From Helicostylum pulchrum (Eukaryota > Mucoromycota > Mucoromycetes > Mucorales > Mucoraceae), in the NCBI GenBank assembly GCA_025677825.1, contig JAIXMO010000007.1:124001-188000 (forward strand): a stretch of 64,000 nucleotides of DNA, in the 5' to 3' direction. Each line of letters begins with the position of its first letter. The first letter of the stretch is position 1. Position numbers and translations under genes: made by a program. Shown one piece after another: positions 1-11,218 of this stretch. Under the pieces are notes generated by a model. That model saw only the letters and a list, made by a program, of their open reading frames with translations, was not told where the DNA came from and did not search any database.

Positions 1-642
1 GGATAATAATCAAACTGATAGCGAGAGGATACTACACAGTAATTAACGCATAAAAACAATAACTTCAGGCTTAAATGGAGTGTATATCAGCAGCAAATCT
101 TTAAGAAATTAACTACGAAAAGTAATTAAATACAGACGGTTGTTAAATGATAAAAGATTGAAAAGAGATACAGCATAAATCAAATAAAGTGAACGCAAAG
201 ATACTTTCTAGTCACGTAGCTATATCATAGCCAGTAGCTTTTAAATGCATTGTTATGTGGTATTATAATAAATAGCTCTGCAAATTTTTAATTGACAACA
301 ATAAAATTTTTAATAGAATTTAAAATGATTCTAAGAAATGTTTGAGCTCTTGAAGAAAAGATACATAGTTAGCATATTTTTTTTTGTACGGTAACTTGGA
401 CGAATTTAAGAACTATTTAAAGTGATGAGTCATTATTTTTAATCCATTACTCTCTTTAAACGCACGTTTTTAAGTGAATTTTTTTGGCATTACTTCTAAA
501 AAAAGGTTATTTTAACAATGATTGAAATAAGGCATTATCTTTGTGAAATTAAAGTTTGTAAAACGATTCTTTTGAGCAAGTTGCTTAGTTAAAGTTAATC
601 CAGGTATTGCAGGAACACTGATGTTAGTAAAAGCTAGACTTT

Positions 643-1043
643 TAGAGTGTGCCGTCCGGTGGTTTTTGTTTCTTTGACGCCACTGTTCCAATGAGTTCAG
701 TCGTACCCTATCCCAATGAGTTCAGGACTGCCAAAATATTCTCTTTTGTTACAAAAAAAAAGATGGAACTATATACAGAGATGAACCTCTTCGCGGTTAG
801 TTCTGAAAACACTTTTTAAAGTGGCTAATACATCTCTTATTGTATCTTTAATACTTAAATAAAGTAAGTCTTTTCTTTGGTTGTCTTTATTTGTTTTTTG
901 GAGAAAGATACGCACAATAGGTTTTTGCACCGGGTTTTTTTTACAGCGCCTCATTCAAATAAGATAGTTATAATATAAAAATATCTTCAAATACGGATGT
1001 AAAAAAAAAACTGTACATAGTAGATACAGTACAAGTCAACCAT
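643..1043 (-). repeat. Dispersed repeat A, copy 1 (antisense coding remnant)
   Basis: About 400 bases that align end to end with 34792-35188 on the same strand, with scattered substitutions and small gaps. Similarity starts at TAGAGTG and stops at CAACCAT; flanks differ. Read on the minus strand, both copies give matching protein stretches: DVLATLKSVFRTNREEVHLC here versus DALATLKSVSRTDREEVHLC in copy 2, and ELIGTVASKKQKP in both. Stops and frame slips break the frame here. It is therefore an old fragment of a protein-coding repeat, probably from a mobile element or multicopy gene; I do not recognise the family. Confidence 0.75.
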
Positions 1044-2238
1044 CACTCATACAATTTCTTAAAAAGAAACAATCCACTTGTTTCAACCTCATTTGATCAT
1101 AAGTTTGACATTTTTTTGAACTTCACTTGGAAAAATCAATTGGGGTTTATATCTACCTTGTACTTGACTATCAAATTCAATCATAAAAAATAGTTTAAAA
1201 GGATATAAAGTTCCTGGGAGGATAGGATAGGGTAAAAGAGATTACTTTTTAAAAGAAACCAACAAATAGAGCTTTATATACCAAGTATCACCTTCATATG
1301 TTGTACGAGTTTAAGGTCACCAGAATAACAGCTCCCTTTGACCGCCCCAATATCTGAGAGCGGTTGCTATATCCTTGTGACTAAAAAAAATATAAAACCT
1401 TGATTACCACCATACTACATGTAAAAAAAAACCAGTAAATAGAGATTTTCAGCTCTACTTTTTTATTATAGTGTTAATCAATAGATAAGCTGATAGACTG
1501 TAAAAAGAATACAATAATATAATAGTAAGAAAAGTGAGCATAGGCTCCTGTTTTAAAGGTAGAGAGTCCTGAGAAATAAAATAAAATAAAAGGTTCAAGT
1601 AAAAAGTACAACGGAAAGTAAGATCCAAGGGAATTCAGATACAAAATAAAATAAAGAGTAAAGATAAACTAAAAGAGCTTAATTAAAGGACTTTTGTTTT
1701 TCGAAGTAGAATAAATGACGGTGTAGTAGAATAAATGATGATTTCAAGTAGAATAAATGAATTACATTTTTATTGTAACCAGTCCCAACTTTTTTAAACG
1801 TTATTGGTTCTTGTGCCCCAACCTTAAACATGATAGAATGGATAACGCGTTAGAGATTGTGGTTGGCGTTACGATTGTAGGCCTTATATGCAGCATGCAA
1901 AATACGGCTGTCTTTTCCCAAAAATACATCAGAGATGGGTTTTAAGGGGTTTTAGCGGTCTCACATGTGATTTTTATTATGATTCGTTGTTTTAGTTTAT
2001 ACACCTTTCCCTCTTTTAATAATGAAATAACAAACTTAAAGTACCTTAGTGTTCATTTTATTTCATTTGGACTATCTCTCTATCGATTTATAAATTTATT
2101 CTCAAGTTGAATCAATATCTAATTTATTCTGTTCTACACACCACAATGTCGTTATACATCACTATACCTCTATACACCATGATACCTAGTACATCGTACC
2201 ACTCAAACCTTCATCAAAATATAGCATTACTACCACCC

Positions 2239-2382
2239 ATTATAATATCCAAAACGATACCCATAACGCCTATTTTTTTTTTTTACTTTTTGGTTCTTTG
2301 TTACCTGGTTTTCAGTGAAGGAATATATAGGATCCATAGCTTTTATCTACGGGGTTTTCGAGCGCAGTTGAATGTATATACA
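2239..2382. repeat. Dispersed repeat B, copy 1
   Basis: This segment, from CATTATAATATCCAAAACG to GCAGTTGAATGTATATAC, aligns with 33152-33330 in the same orientation. The shared blocks include TTTTTGGTTCTTTG and AGTGAAGG(A/G)ATATA. The second copy has about 30 extra bases in the middle. No coding potential is consistent between the copies on either strand, so it looks like a non-coding or fully decayed mobile-element fragment. Confidence 0.6.
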
Positions 2383-2797
2383 GAGAATTATAGTGGTAGA
2401 AGGCGATCAGTTTACTATTAAAGAAGTCTTGGAAATGTCCAGAACAGTTTATGTAGATGATCATTGCTTCAATATCTTGAAAAAGTGCAAATTTGGTTGA
2501 GAACTACGAAAGTAGATCTTGTTACGCTTTAAAAAATGTAAGGAAATTCTAGCTTTACCAAGTACCTTTGTGTAATTTTCAAAAATAAAACTGAGATTGA
2601 CCAATCCAATGCTCGTTTCATTAATATCCCCGCTTTTCTAGCCGCGTTTGGGACAAATCCAATGAGGTGTGTACAATAAACTTGATATGTCAAGCAAAAA
2701 AAAACCATACTTATTATTTTGTTTACTCTTTCTCCCCTTTTTCTTCCCCTCTCATTTTCCTTTTTTTTCCTATTTTTTTACTATTTTTTTTTCACTA

Positions 2798-3457
2798 ATG
2801 TTTTCGAAATCAGAACAAGATAAACTGCAGGCTTTTTTAAGAGATGTCGAAAACGACGAAAAGACAAACTATTCTTATTTAGAGTCAGAACCTTCTAGTT
2901 CAAAAAAGCGTAACGATAATAATAAAAAACGTAACAATAATACACCTTATAAGAGAAAATCAACTACCCCAGAGGATGGACCCGTGAGATCCGGTAGAGC
3001 TAGAAAGCCAGCACATGAATTACTCTCAGATACCCAAAAGAAGGCAAATCACATTGCCTCAGAACAAAAGAGAAGAGCAAATATAAGAATTGGATTTGAT
3101 CAATTGGTTGATATTGTTCCTGCTCTTGACAGCTGTCATCGTAGTGAATCATTGATACTTCAAAAATGTAAGATCGAAATATAAGATAAATAAGGGGATC
3201 AATTTTGTTTTTAATATTTGAGCGTACAAAAAAAAATATGCGATTTTTATACATAGCTGTTGACTACATACGTGATCTGATACAAGATAAGAATAATCTT
3301 AAACAAAAAGCAAGAGAGTTGCAATCTACGTTGGGTGAAGTGTAAGTCTATAATATATTTTATCATAACCATCGCTTATATCTAATTATATGTTTTTATA
3401 CCTAGACCGGATGATGATGTAATAACTGATAAAACGGGCATACAAAGAAGATACTAA
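2798..3457 (+). CDS. bHLH transcription factor
   Basis: Exons are 2798-3167, 3257-3341 and 3406-3457, giving 168 residues. The basic region starts at about residue 84 and carries H85, E89 and R93 (HIASEQKRR), the His-Glu-Arg set that in this family reads CACGTG-type E-boxes. Helix 1 is IRIGFDQLVDIVPAL, and helix 2 is completed only after splicing (SLILQKSVDYIRDLI), which supports the first junction. A short leucine-containing tail (QKARELQSTLGE) may extend dimerisation. The N-terminus is acidic and Asn/Lys-rich. The ATG at 2798 follows a long T/C tract; a longer upstream frame uses only a GTG and is hydrophobic, so it was rejected. The layout resembles INO4/Mlx-like small bHLH proteins, but the specific orthologue is uncertain. 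It is an isolated gene with long flanks. Confidence 0.88.
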
Positions 3458-3692
3458 TAACTTGTTTATAAATCCTGTAGAGTTCTGAAGGTGAAATGGA
3501 AAATATATCTTAATATTTCTTCTACCATCTCTCTCTCTCTCTCTCTTTATGTATCAATTTGGACGCGACAGAGTGTTACTTTTTTATCTATACTATTATT
3601 ATTGTTATTTCTATTTATTTGAATGATATTATTCTACCTCTAAAACGAGTAGATTTTAATAAAACATAATTCGCTTTATATCATTTACAGAA

Positions 3693-3725
3693 GCGGCTCA
3701 ATTTAAGAGTATGCTCGATTTAAGG
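3693..3725. repeat. Short TTTAAGGGT-family repeat, copy 1
   Basis: It contains GCGGCTCAATTTAAGAGT followed closely by CTCGATTTAAGG. The same two words, slightly varied, recur at 33733-33825 and 55322-55458 and singly at 62811-62831, in both orientations. This looks like the decayed end of a small non-autonomous DNA transposon, but no complete copy with target-site duplication was found. Confidence 0.45.
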
Positions 3726-4319
3726 ATGAATTTTTCTACCCCTAAAAGCACGTACCTTTTTTTTTTGCAGCGTAAAATAAGCGTAGTAAGGTCAAAGTAT
3801 CCGAATTTGTACAAGAACATATATTAAATTATGACTGTTGATTGCGTTATGAATACTATGGTTTGCTTGATCCCGTACATCATAACTTTTTCAATAAGTA
3901 AATGAAACATGTTATTGAATTTTCTTTGGTATAAACTCTTACGGGGGCATACGAAGAAAAAAAATATGAACTGGTTTTTTTATGTATGTTTCGAGGTACA
4001 CAGAAAATTTGAAATATGCATATATGGCTAAATAATCATCGCGTAGAGTAGTTATTTCTATATCTTCTTTAAACGCTATTATTCTAAGCTTTTGCAGTAC
4101 GCTTGTTTACTCTTTTTCAAAGCCTAAAGTACCTCAACATTTTATATAGGAAATCGGTACAACTTTTGTTTCTATCTTTGCCAAGACACTATGTAAACCA
4201 GCTTCGAATTTTTATAACAGGTAAAAAACATGAAAATGCGCTCTTCTGAGTTATACTAATAAAGCAATGCAAATCCTTTGCTAGCGGAAAAAGAGAGCGA
4301 TATAGAGGGTTTTGGTTTC

Positions 4320-4439
4320 TGTCCTGTACAAAGCGCAGATTTCGATCCAATTGAGCATGTATGGTCCGTCTTGGAGACTATGATTGAAAACAAGAGACAC
4401 TTGTTCCATAACTCCAAGGACCCAAAACAAACATTTTGA
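4320..4439 (+). mobile_element. Tc1/mariner-like transposase fragment (relic)
   Basis: One frame reads CPVQSADFDPIEHVWSVLE and continues for about 20 residues to a stop. This matches the catalytic C-terminal block of Tc1/mariner (DDE_3) transposases, usually QSPDLNPIE(N/H)xWxxLK. Only this block is recognisable. The DNA on both sides has no clear transposase sequence and no terminal inverted repeats were found, so it is a small dead remnant. The call rests on about 16 residues. Confidence 0.55.
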
Positions 4440-5244
4440 TAGAGTATATCTTTTCGATTTGAGCAACATCTGTCTTTTGAAATGGTTCAACTTTGGAGAA
4501 ATCAGTAATGCCAAAATAGAGATACGTCCAGTGACGATACTGAGATTCACATCTCTCTGAGTATCAGTCGATACTTTTGCTGGTGTTCCAACCTTTGATC
4601 AAGCGACAAATCTCATCGACCGAGAGTTTAAACTAGCTTCATTAATAAATACGCAATTATTTTGACAAATTAAATATAAAATCCTTAGTTTCATTATGCA
4701 TGAAAAAAATATAAAGAGAGAGAAAAAAACATGTCTTTTTTTTTTATGAATCTGGTATCTTGCGAGTACGACACTTAAAGTTACACTCATTGCCATATAT
4801 AAAGCTAATAACCAAGTATAGTAATTTAAAGAGCAGCTGATTGAAAAAGCTATTGAATAAATTAATAGATGCGAAATGATATAAATCATTAAATTAAAAG
4901 TATATTACATCTGTCTTTAGTTACAATGAAAAAAAAAACAGCCTCATCCCTTTTTTTGAGGCGCAAAAAGAAGGACAAAAAAGTGTCCCAGGCTATTCAC
5001 TTGTACTTTTTGAATGTTTCAGTATACAAGTAATACACCAGATCCAAAAAGAATAATTTGAAACTAAGTATTTAACCATATCTGGTGGAAATGCATTTTT
5101 TTTTTTCGAAAAGAAAAAAGCATGTGCACACTATTCAAAGGCTCTTTGGTTATCCGATCCAACTCTGAAAAGATTCTTTTTTTTTAATCGTTATTGTACG
5201 ACAGGTGGCTTGATATAAACATTTATTTTTAATATGTTTTAGAC

Positions 5245-5275
<31 letters not shown>

Positions 5276-7364
5276 AGTCGAACATTTGGAATATAAATAA
5301 CAGGAGTAACTTTTATGGAGGTGAAACAAACGAATTCTAAACTTACTATGGTTAATAAAATAAGCTTTTTGTTTTTGAAAAGTACAATTGGTAAGGGTAG
5401 CTGCAGCAGTTTAGCTAGCATTTTTCCCTTTTCGAAGGATTGATATAAATCATCGAGTTACATGTGATGTGATAATGTCAAATATTAACATAAATTGTAT
5501 GTATTTTTATGTTTAAAAAAAGAGAGAACTCTGTAATTTATAAACACAAAGTAACGTTTTGCCCTTCCTCCCTATCTTTTTTTTTTCGTACGTCAATCAC
5601 CGTAAATATAAAAAAAAAAATTCGCGTGTTTCGCAAACACATTTAAATGATATAAAAAAGAAGTAAAGAGAGAGGAAAAATAGCGAATTATCTTTCAACA
5701 TTGTGTATTACCCATCCAAGCAACAGTATTGTGGAGCCAATATCTCGACACGATTTAAAGCGACGAGCGTTTACTCGTAATTAAATCTGAGTAACTTTTT
5801 TTTTCTGTGTGTGTGTTACACATAAATTCTAATATTAGGAAACACTTTCTGAGGAATTATAATTGGAAAATGTCCAAAATTAACTATCTGCTTTGATCAA
5901 GTTATATTGACATAAGCGCATGATCTATATAAACTATTTCTAGGATAATTGATATAATATAAACACTATATACACGTATATAAAATTAGCAATGGTGAAC
6001 TAAGCACTGTTTTATCTGGCTGTCAAATAAAATTAAAATAGACGACACGCTAGCAAAACGAGGTAATAAAAATAGCCACGCTTTTTTTATAGATGCGAAT
6101 ACCAAAATATCGAAAGACAAAATAGAAATTAGAAAGGATGTATCGATTCTATTGTAATTTAAATTTTATTTTTATTTTAGTAAGATGTATACTCGTTTTT
6201 TTTTTATATAAAAAGAAATCGTCAAAAATGGTAGTAAGATGTGTTCTAACGTATTAAGAAAAGTATAACTCTCTCAAGGAAATATAAGATCAACACCTGT
6301 AAGCAATACTATTCCAAGGATGCTCAAGTGTCTGTGGCATGAGTAGTGGATATATTTAGACATTCCACATGATCTACACAAAACTTGCTTTATATGCTAC
6401 ACAAAAAATATCATATTCAATAAAATGGCTATTGTTGGCCAGACCCAGAAAAAATGACACTACTACTGATATAACTACTAATTGTTAAGTACAATGATAA
6501 AGTCAGTCAGTCAGTCAAAAAAAAAAAAAAACCAGCTCTCAATATTTTTCTCGTTCAATTTGATATGACGAACGAAAAAAAAAACATATCAAACTAAATA
6601 ATGTAATTATTATTTATTTGTTTGGATAGCTTTATTTACCCCATTTTCCTAACATCAACGGTTAATTTTTCTATCCTAATTAGTACCCTTCCAATTGATG
6701 AAAACTAGTAGCATACGATTTTATCTTTCCCCTGGGATACTAGCTAATAACTTATTTAAAAGTGATAGTTTTAAATACTAAAGCGGCAAGCAATAATTAC
6801 ATACGCGAAATAAAAAAAAAAGTACAAATAGTCATTTATCAAACAAATGAGTTTTTACGGCAGTTTATAAATAATGGGTTAGAGCGATTTCTCCTTCTCG
6901 TACATTATAAAAAAAAAAAATATGTTTTAAGCACCAGTATTATAAAAAAGAAAGACTTTATCAATAATCTCTATAAAAATAACAACCATGTTTGGAAATA
7001 TTAATGTCCTACATTAGATCTTAAATAAAAATGCAATGGGAAATTCAGTTACATGTATTAAGCAGACCAAAACCTTTTTTTTTTATCAATTAACTTTTAA
7101 ATACCCGCTATTTGGTGTATACAGCAAATGCAGTAATACAAGCCCTGACTTTCTATGATTTGTACAACATCTATTTAATTGATGCGAAAGTTATTTAAAA
7201 ACGATTTCTTTTTTTATTTTATTTTCACTTTTTTCTTCTTCTTCTTTTTTTTCTAAAAAGCCCATTTCTCCCTCTCCCTCTCCTCTCCCTTCCTTCTCTT
7301 TTTTCTTAAAAAAAAAAACCTCCCCTCCCATTCCCTTCATTTTTTTTTATTGTATACAGTTATA

Positions 7365-10224
7365 ATGTATCAATACAACAATCCAAATAATGATCCCAGT
7401 CACACTCCCTTGCCGTCAGCAAGAATGCCTGCTAGGCCAAGATTTAACGGAGGAGGAGAAGAATACTCCATGCAACAAACTTCATACAATGGCAATATGC
7501 CAACCAGCCCCGGATTTCAACAACCACCTCCACAAGATAACACTGATCTTGGATACTATGAATCTTCAATGCCCGGTACCAACATGCAAAGACCTTTAAT
7601 GGGTGCAAATAATAATTCGTCCATTTCTACTGCAACTACTTTGGGCGGTAATGGTGGTGGTGGTGGCGGTGGTGGTCGTTTTGGATCTCCTCCATCTAAT
7701 ATGATTGGTGGCGGACCTGGCGATTTCGGTATTGCACCAAGAAGACAAACAAGAAGATATAAAACAGGTAAACAATAAGGAGATAAAAACGTGTTTTTAC
7801 AATATAAAAAAAAAAATCGTGTACGCTGAACAATTTATATACATGTAGTTCGAAGAGTTAAATTGACTGGTGGTAATTTGGTCTTGGACAATCCTGTACC
7901 TAATAAATACCTTCAAAGTGTTCAACGTAGAGACGATAACGAATTTACTCATATGCGATATACTGCTGCAACCTGTGATCCCGCTGATTTTTTGAAAGAT
8001 AATTATAAATTAAGACAAAATATTTTAAACAGAGAAACTGAATTGTTTATCGTTTTGACCATGTATAATGTAAGTTGGACAAGCAAAAAAAAAAAAAAAA
8101 AAAAACTAAACATAAATCATATTGTTTTTTTAGGAAGACGAGGTTTTATTTTGTAGAACCATGAACGGTGTTATGAAAAATATTTCTCATTTGTGTGGTC
8201 GTGAAAGATCTAAAACGTGGGGAAATCAAGGTTGGAAAAAGGTGGTTGTTTGTATTGTATCCGATGGTAGAACAAAGATTCACCCTCGTACATTATCAGT
8301 ATTGGCTGCAATGGGTGTTTATCAAGATGGTTTGGCTAAGAACATTGTAGAGGGAAAGCCTGTAACAGCTCACATCTACGAGGTAAACATAAAATAATCA
8401 ATTTAATTATCATGTAACGTTGTACTAAATTATATTTTCTTGTAATATTAGCATACTACTCAACTCTCAGTTGATTCGGACATGAATTTCAGAGGTTCTG
8501 AAAAGGGTGTTGTACCCGTTCAAATTTTATTCTGTTTGAAAGAAAAAAATCAAAAGAAGATTAATTCTCATCGTTGGTTTTTCCAAGCTTTTGGTCCTTT
8601 GATTAAGCCAAACGTTTGTGTTTTATTGGATGTTGGAACTAAACCTGGAGGAAGATCAATTTACAACCTTTGGAAAGCATTTGATATTAATCGTAACGTC
8701 GCTGGTGCTTGTGGTGAAATTAAAGCAATGTTGGGTAAAGGTGGTATTCATTTATTAAATCCATTAGTTGCCTCTCAAAATTTCGAGTATAAAATGTCCA
8801 ATATTCTTGATAAACCTCTTGAATCTGTGTTTGGCCATATTTCAGTATTACCTGGTGCTTTCTCTGCTTATCGATATACCGCTCTTCAAAACGATATTCA
8901 TGGTGTTGGTCCACTTGAAAAATACTTTTTAGGTGAAAAGATGCATGGCGCTGATGCTGATATTTTTACTGCCAATATGTATCTTGCTGAAGATCGTATC
9001 TTGTGTTATGAGCTTGTTGCTAAAAGAGAAGCTGCTTGGGTATTACATTATTGTTCTAATGCATCTGGTGAAACTGATGTACCTGACAAGGTAGATGAAT
9101 TTATTTCTCAGCGTCGTCGTTGGTTAAACGGTTCGTTTTTTGCTGGTCTTTATTCAATGGTGCATTGGCGTAAAGTATGGAGTTCAGATCATTTTATTTT
9201 ACGTAAATTGGTTTTCATGTTTAACGATTTATATCAACTCTACAACCTTATCTTTTCTTGGTTTGCCATCGGTAACTTTTATCTTGTATTCTATATTATG
9301 ACAACTTCAATCATCTCTACACCCAATCCTCCTTTCGCTCCTAATGTTAGTCAAGTTATTCATACTGTTCTTAATTATATCTACGTCATGCTTCTCATTC
9401 TTCAGTTTATTATTGCTCTCGGTAATCGTCCTCAAGGTCTAAAATGGGCTTATACGCTTATTATTGTGTTCTTTGCTATTCTTATGGGTTACGTTATGTT
9501 CTGTACACTCTGGATTACGGTTCGAGGCGTGCAAGCAGCATTTAGTGCGGCAGAAGCAGCGAAAGCGGGAGCAGAAGATATTAACGAGATATTATTAGCG
9601 CTGGTCAAAGAAAGCACGTTCCGTAATGTTGTTATCTCCGTCTGTTCCACATATGTCATGTACTTTGTTGCCAGTCTTATCTTTTTAGATCCATGGCACA
9701 TGTTTACCAGTTTAATTCCGTACATCTTTATGTCTCCCAGTTATATCAATGTGCTCAATATTTACGCCTTCTGTAACACGCATGATGTTTCTTGGGGTAC
9801 AAAAGGTGATAACGGTATCTCGACCGATTTGGGTGTTGTTAAAGCGTCAAAGGGCAAAGATGGAGAACACGAAGTTGAAGTGTCTGCTCCTACAGAACAA
9901 AAGGATTTAAATGATCTTTACGATGAAGCTTGTATGGATTTAAAGGCAATTGTTATACCTGAAGTATCTCACAGAGACGCCAAAACAAAACAAGAAGATT
10001 ATTATAAATCATTTAGAACAAAACTTGTTACTTGTTGGGTTACTTCCAATATGGTTCTAGTCACACTTATCACCAATGGACAAGAGGTCTTTAAATGGGC
10101 CGGTACATACGAAGAAAGAGCCACTGCATACCTCGGTTTTATTCTTTGGTCTGTCGCTGGTTTATCACTAGTTCGTTTCCTTGGTGCTTGTATGTACTTG
10201 GTATCTAAAATCTTTACTGGATAG
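7365..10224 (+). CDS. Chitin synthase (division 1, class I/II type)
   Basis: Exons are 7365-7767, 7849-8069, 8134-8382 and 8452-10224, giving 881 residues. The enzyme polymerises UDP-GlcNAc into chitin at the plasma membrane and is processive (GT2 family). The N-terminal ~130 residues are Pro/Gly-rich with an eight-glycine run, typical of the disordered head. The catalytic part includes [20 protein letters not shown] (about residue 350), [11 protein letters not shown] and [13 protein letters not shown] (about residue 512), the last being the signature with the catalytic QxxRW. About five to seven membrane segments follow, then the conserved [12 protein letters not shown] block and two C-terminal membrane spans. 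Length and motifs fit classes I-II; the exact class needs a tree. The start is the ATG after a long pyrimidine tract; an upstream TTG was ignored. The 3' flank has (CCT)n at about 10267. Confidence 0.95.
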
Positions 10225-11218
10225 ATTTAAAACTCATTCCAATTACACACACATAAAATATTTTACCCCTCCTCCTCCTCCTCCTCCTCTCCTTTTTTAC
10301 CATTATAATTATCATTATTGCCTCCCATTATTATAAAATCGTATATATACTTCACACAGTCAACAACAACAACCAAAAAAATATACTTGTATTCGTAATA
10401 TCTAAAAAACTGTGCATGTAAATAAATAAAAAAAAGTGTGGAAAAGCTTAGAATTTCCCTTCTCGTCTAAACATTTCCCGGACCGGACTATGCTTTCTTA
10501 CACCATCAAACATATGAAACTCTTTTTTTTTTTAGCTGTCATGAAAGGGTAATTGTAAGGTTAAAGACAGTACATAAAAATATGTGAGCCAATCTCGTCA
10601 TTGCAAAGGTTATAAATATTCTCGTGTAACCGAGCTTCGGTTACCATGAAATTTAGCGTAATCAATAGAAAGTAGAATTTTTGGTAACGACATATCAAGC
10701 AAAAAAGAGAACAAAGTATCCACATGACCTTTTAAATATATACAAATAAATCCCTTCCCCCATGATGGAACGTAAATAATCGGCTATTTGGGATAATGCA
10801 GAGTTACAAAGAGTTGCCTTTATAGCGACTCATTTCCTCCTGTAGAAATAAAATTTGTATTCACCTAGATAAAACTTGACAAATAACACCTTTTTTTTAA
10901 GACTATTTTGCATTAATGTAAACGATATTAAATATATAAAAGTTATAAACAAAAGGAAAAATATCATTTCCGCCCAAAATATATATGTAAATACTGATGT
11001 GTACTAAGTACTGCTGAAAAAAAACAGTAAAATTATGACAAGAGGCAGGTACAAAGTCGAATTATTTTTCCCACGAAGAATTCCAGATTTGGAAAATAGA
11101 CTAAATTTTCACACGGTTAAGCAGTGTGTAAAAAAAAGATAGATTTCATTTATTTTTATTCCTTTTCTCTCTTTTTTTTTTCTTTTGTATATCTATTTCT
11201 TTTTTGTTTATATATAAA
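10225..11218. other. Intergenic region between chitin synthase and BCKDH E1-alpha genes
   Basis: No gene is visible. A (CCT/CTC)n run lies just past the chitin synthase stop. A perfect 8-bp-stem, 3-base-loop hairpin (GTAACCGA/TCGGTTAC) sits at 10626-10644. The last 60 bases are T-rich and end directly at the next ATG. Confidence 0.7.
10626..10644. other. Perfect hairpin
   Basis: GTAACCGA, loop GCT, then TCGGTTAC. The stem is 8 bp and notably GC-richer than its surroundings. It lies ~400 bases past the chitin synthase stop. Function is unknown; it could be an old transposon end or an RNA structure. Confidence 0.5.

Larger units (their letters stand above)
1..2797. other. Gene-poor left flank with dispersed repeats
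   Basis: I see no intact gene in this AT-rich stretch. It holds one copy of a ~400 bp repeat (643-1043) and one copy of a second repeat (2239-2382), both with partners near 33-35 kb. A 13-base word (GTAGAATAAATGA) occurs three times at 1706, 1726 and 1748. The last ~100 bases before 2798 are pyrimidine-rich, as before other gene starts here. Open frames in this stretch are short and uninformative. Confidence 0.7.
3458..7364. other. 3.9 kb gene-poor AT-rich stretch
   Basis: No intact gene is visible. There are (CT)n at about 3529-3546, a TTTAAGG-type repeat scrap at 3693-3725, and a Tc1/mariner transposase scrap at 4320-4439. A 6-bp-stem hairpin lies at 4941-4962, a ~26-base A run near 5246-5271, and a short (AGTC)4 near 6501. 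Open frames such as 6762-7004 are Lys/Asn/Ile-rich products of AT-rich DNA without recognisable domains. From about 7205 the sequence becomes T/C-rich, forming the leader of the chitin synthase gene. Confidence 0.7.

Noticed and set aside
2669..2797. N-terminal extension of the bHLH protein
   Set aside because: It would start at GTG and encode a Phe-rich stretch from the pyrimidine leader; the ATG at 2798 gives a normal bHLH start.
5246..5271. Long A run taken as a retroposon poly-A tail
   Set aside because: Similar A and T runs occur throughout the intergenic DNA; no retroposed sequence or target duplication precedes it.
11209..11218. TATATAAA directly before the BCKDH E1-alpha ATG as a TATA box
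   Set aside because: It is only a few bases from the start codon, too close for a core promoter element.
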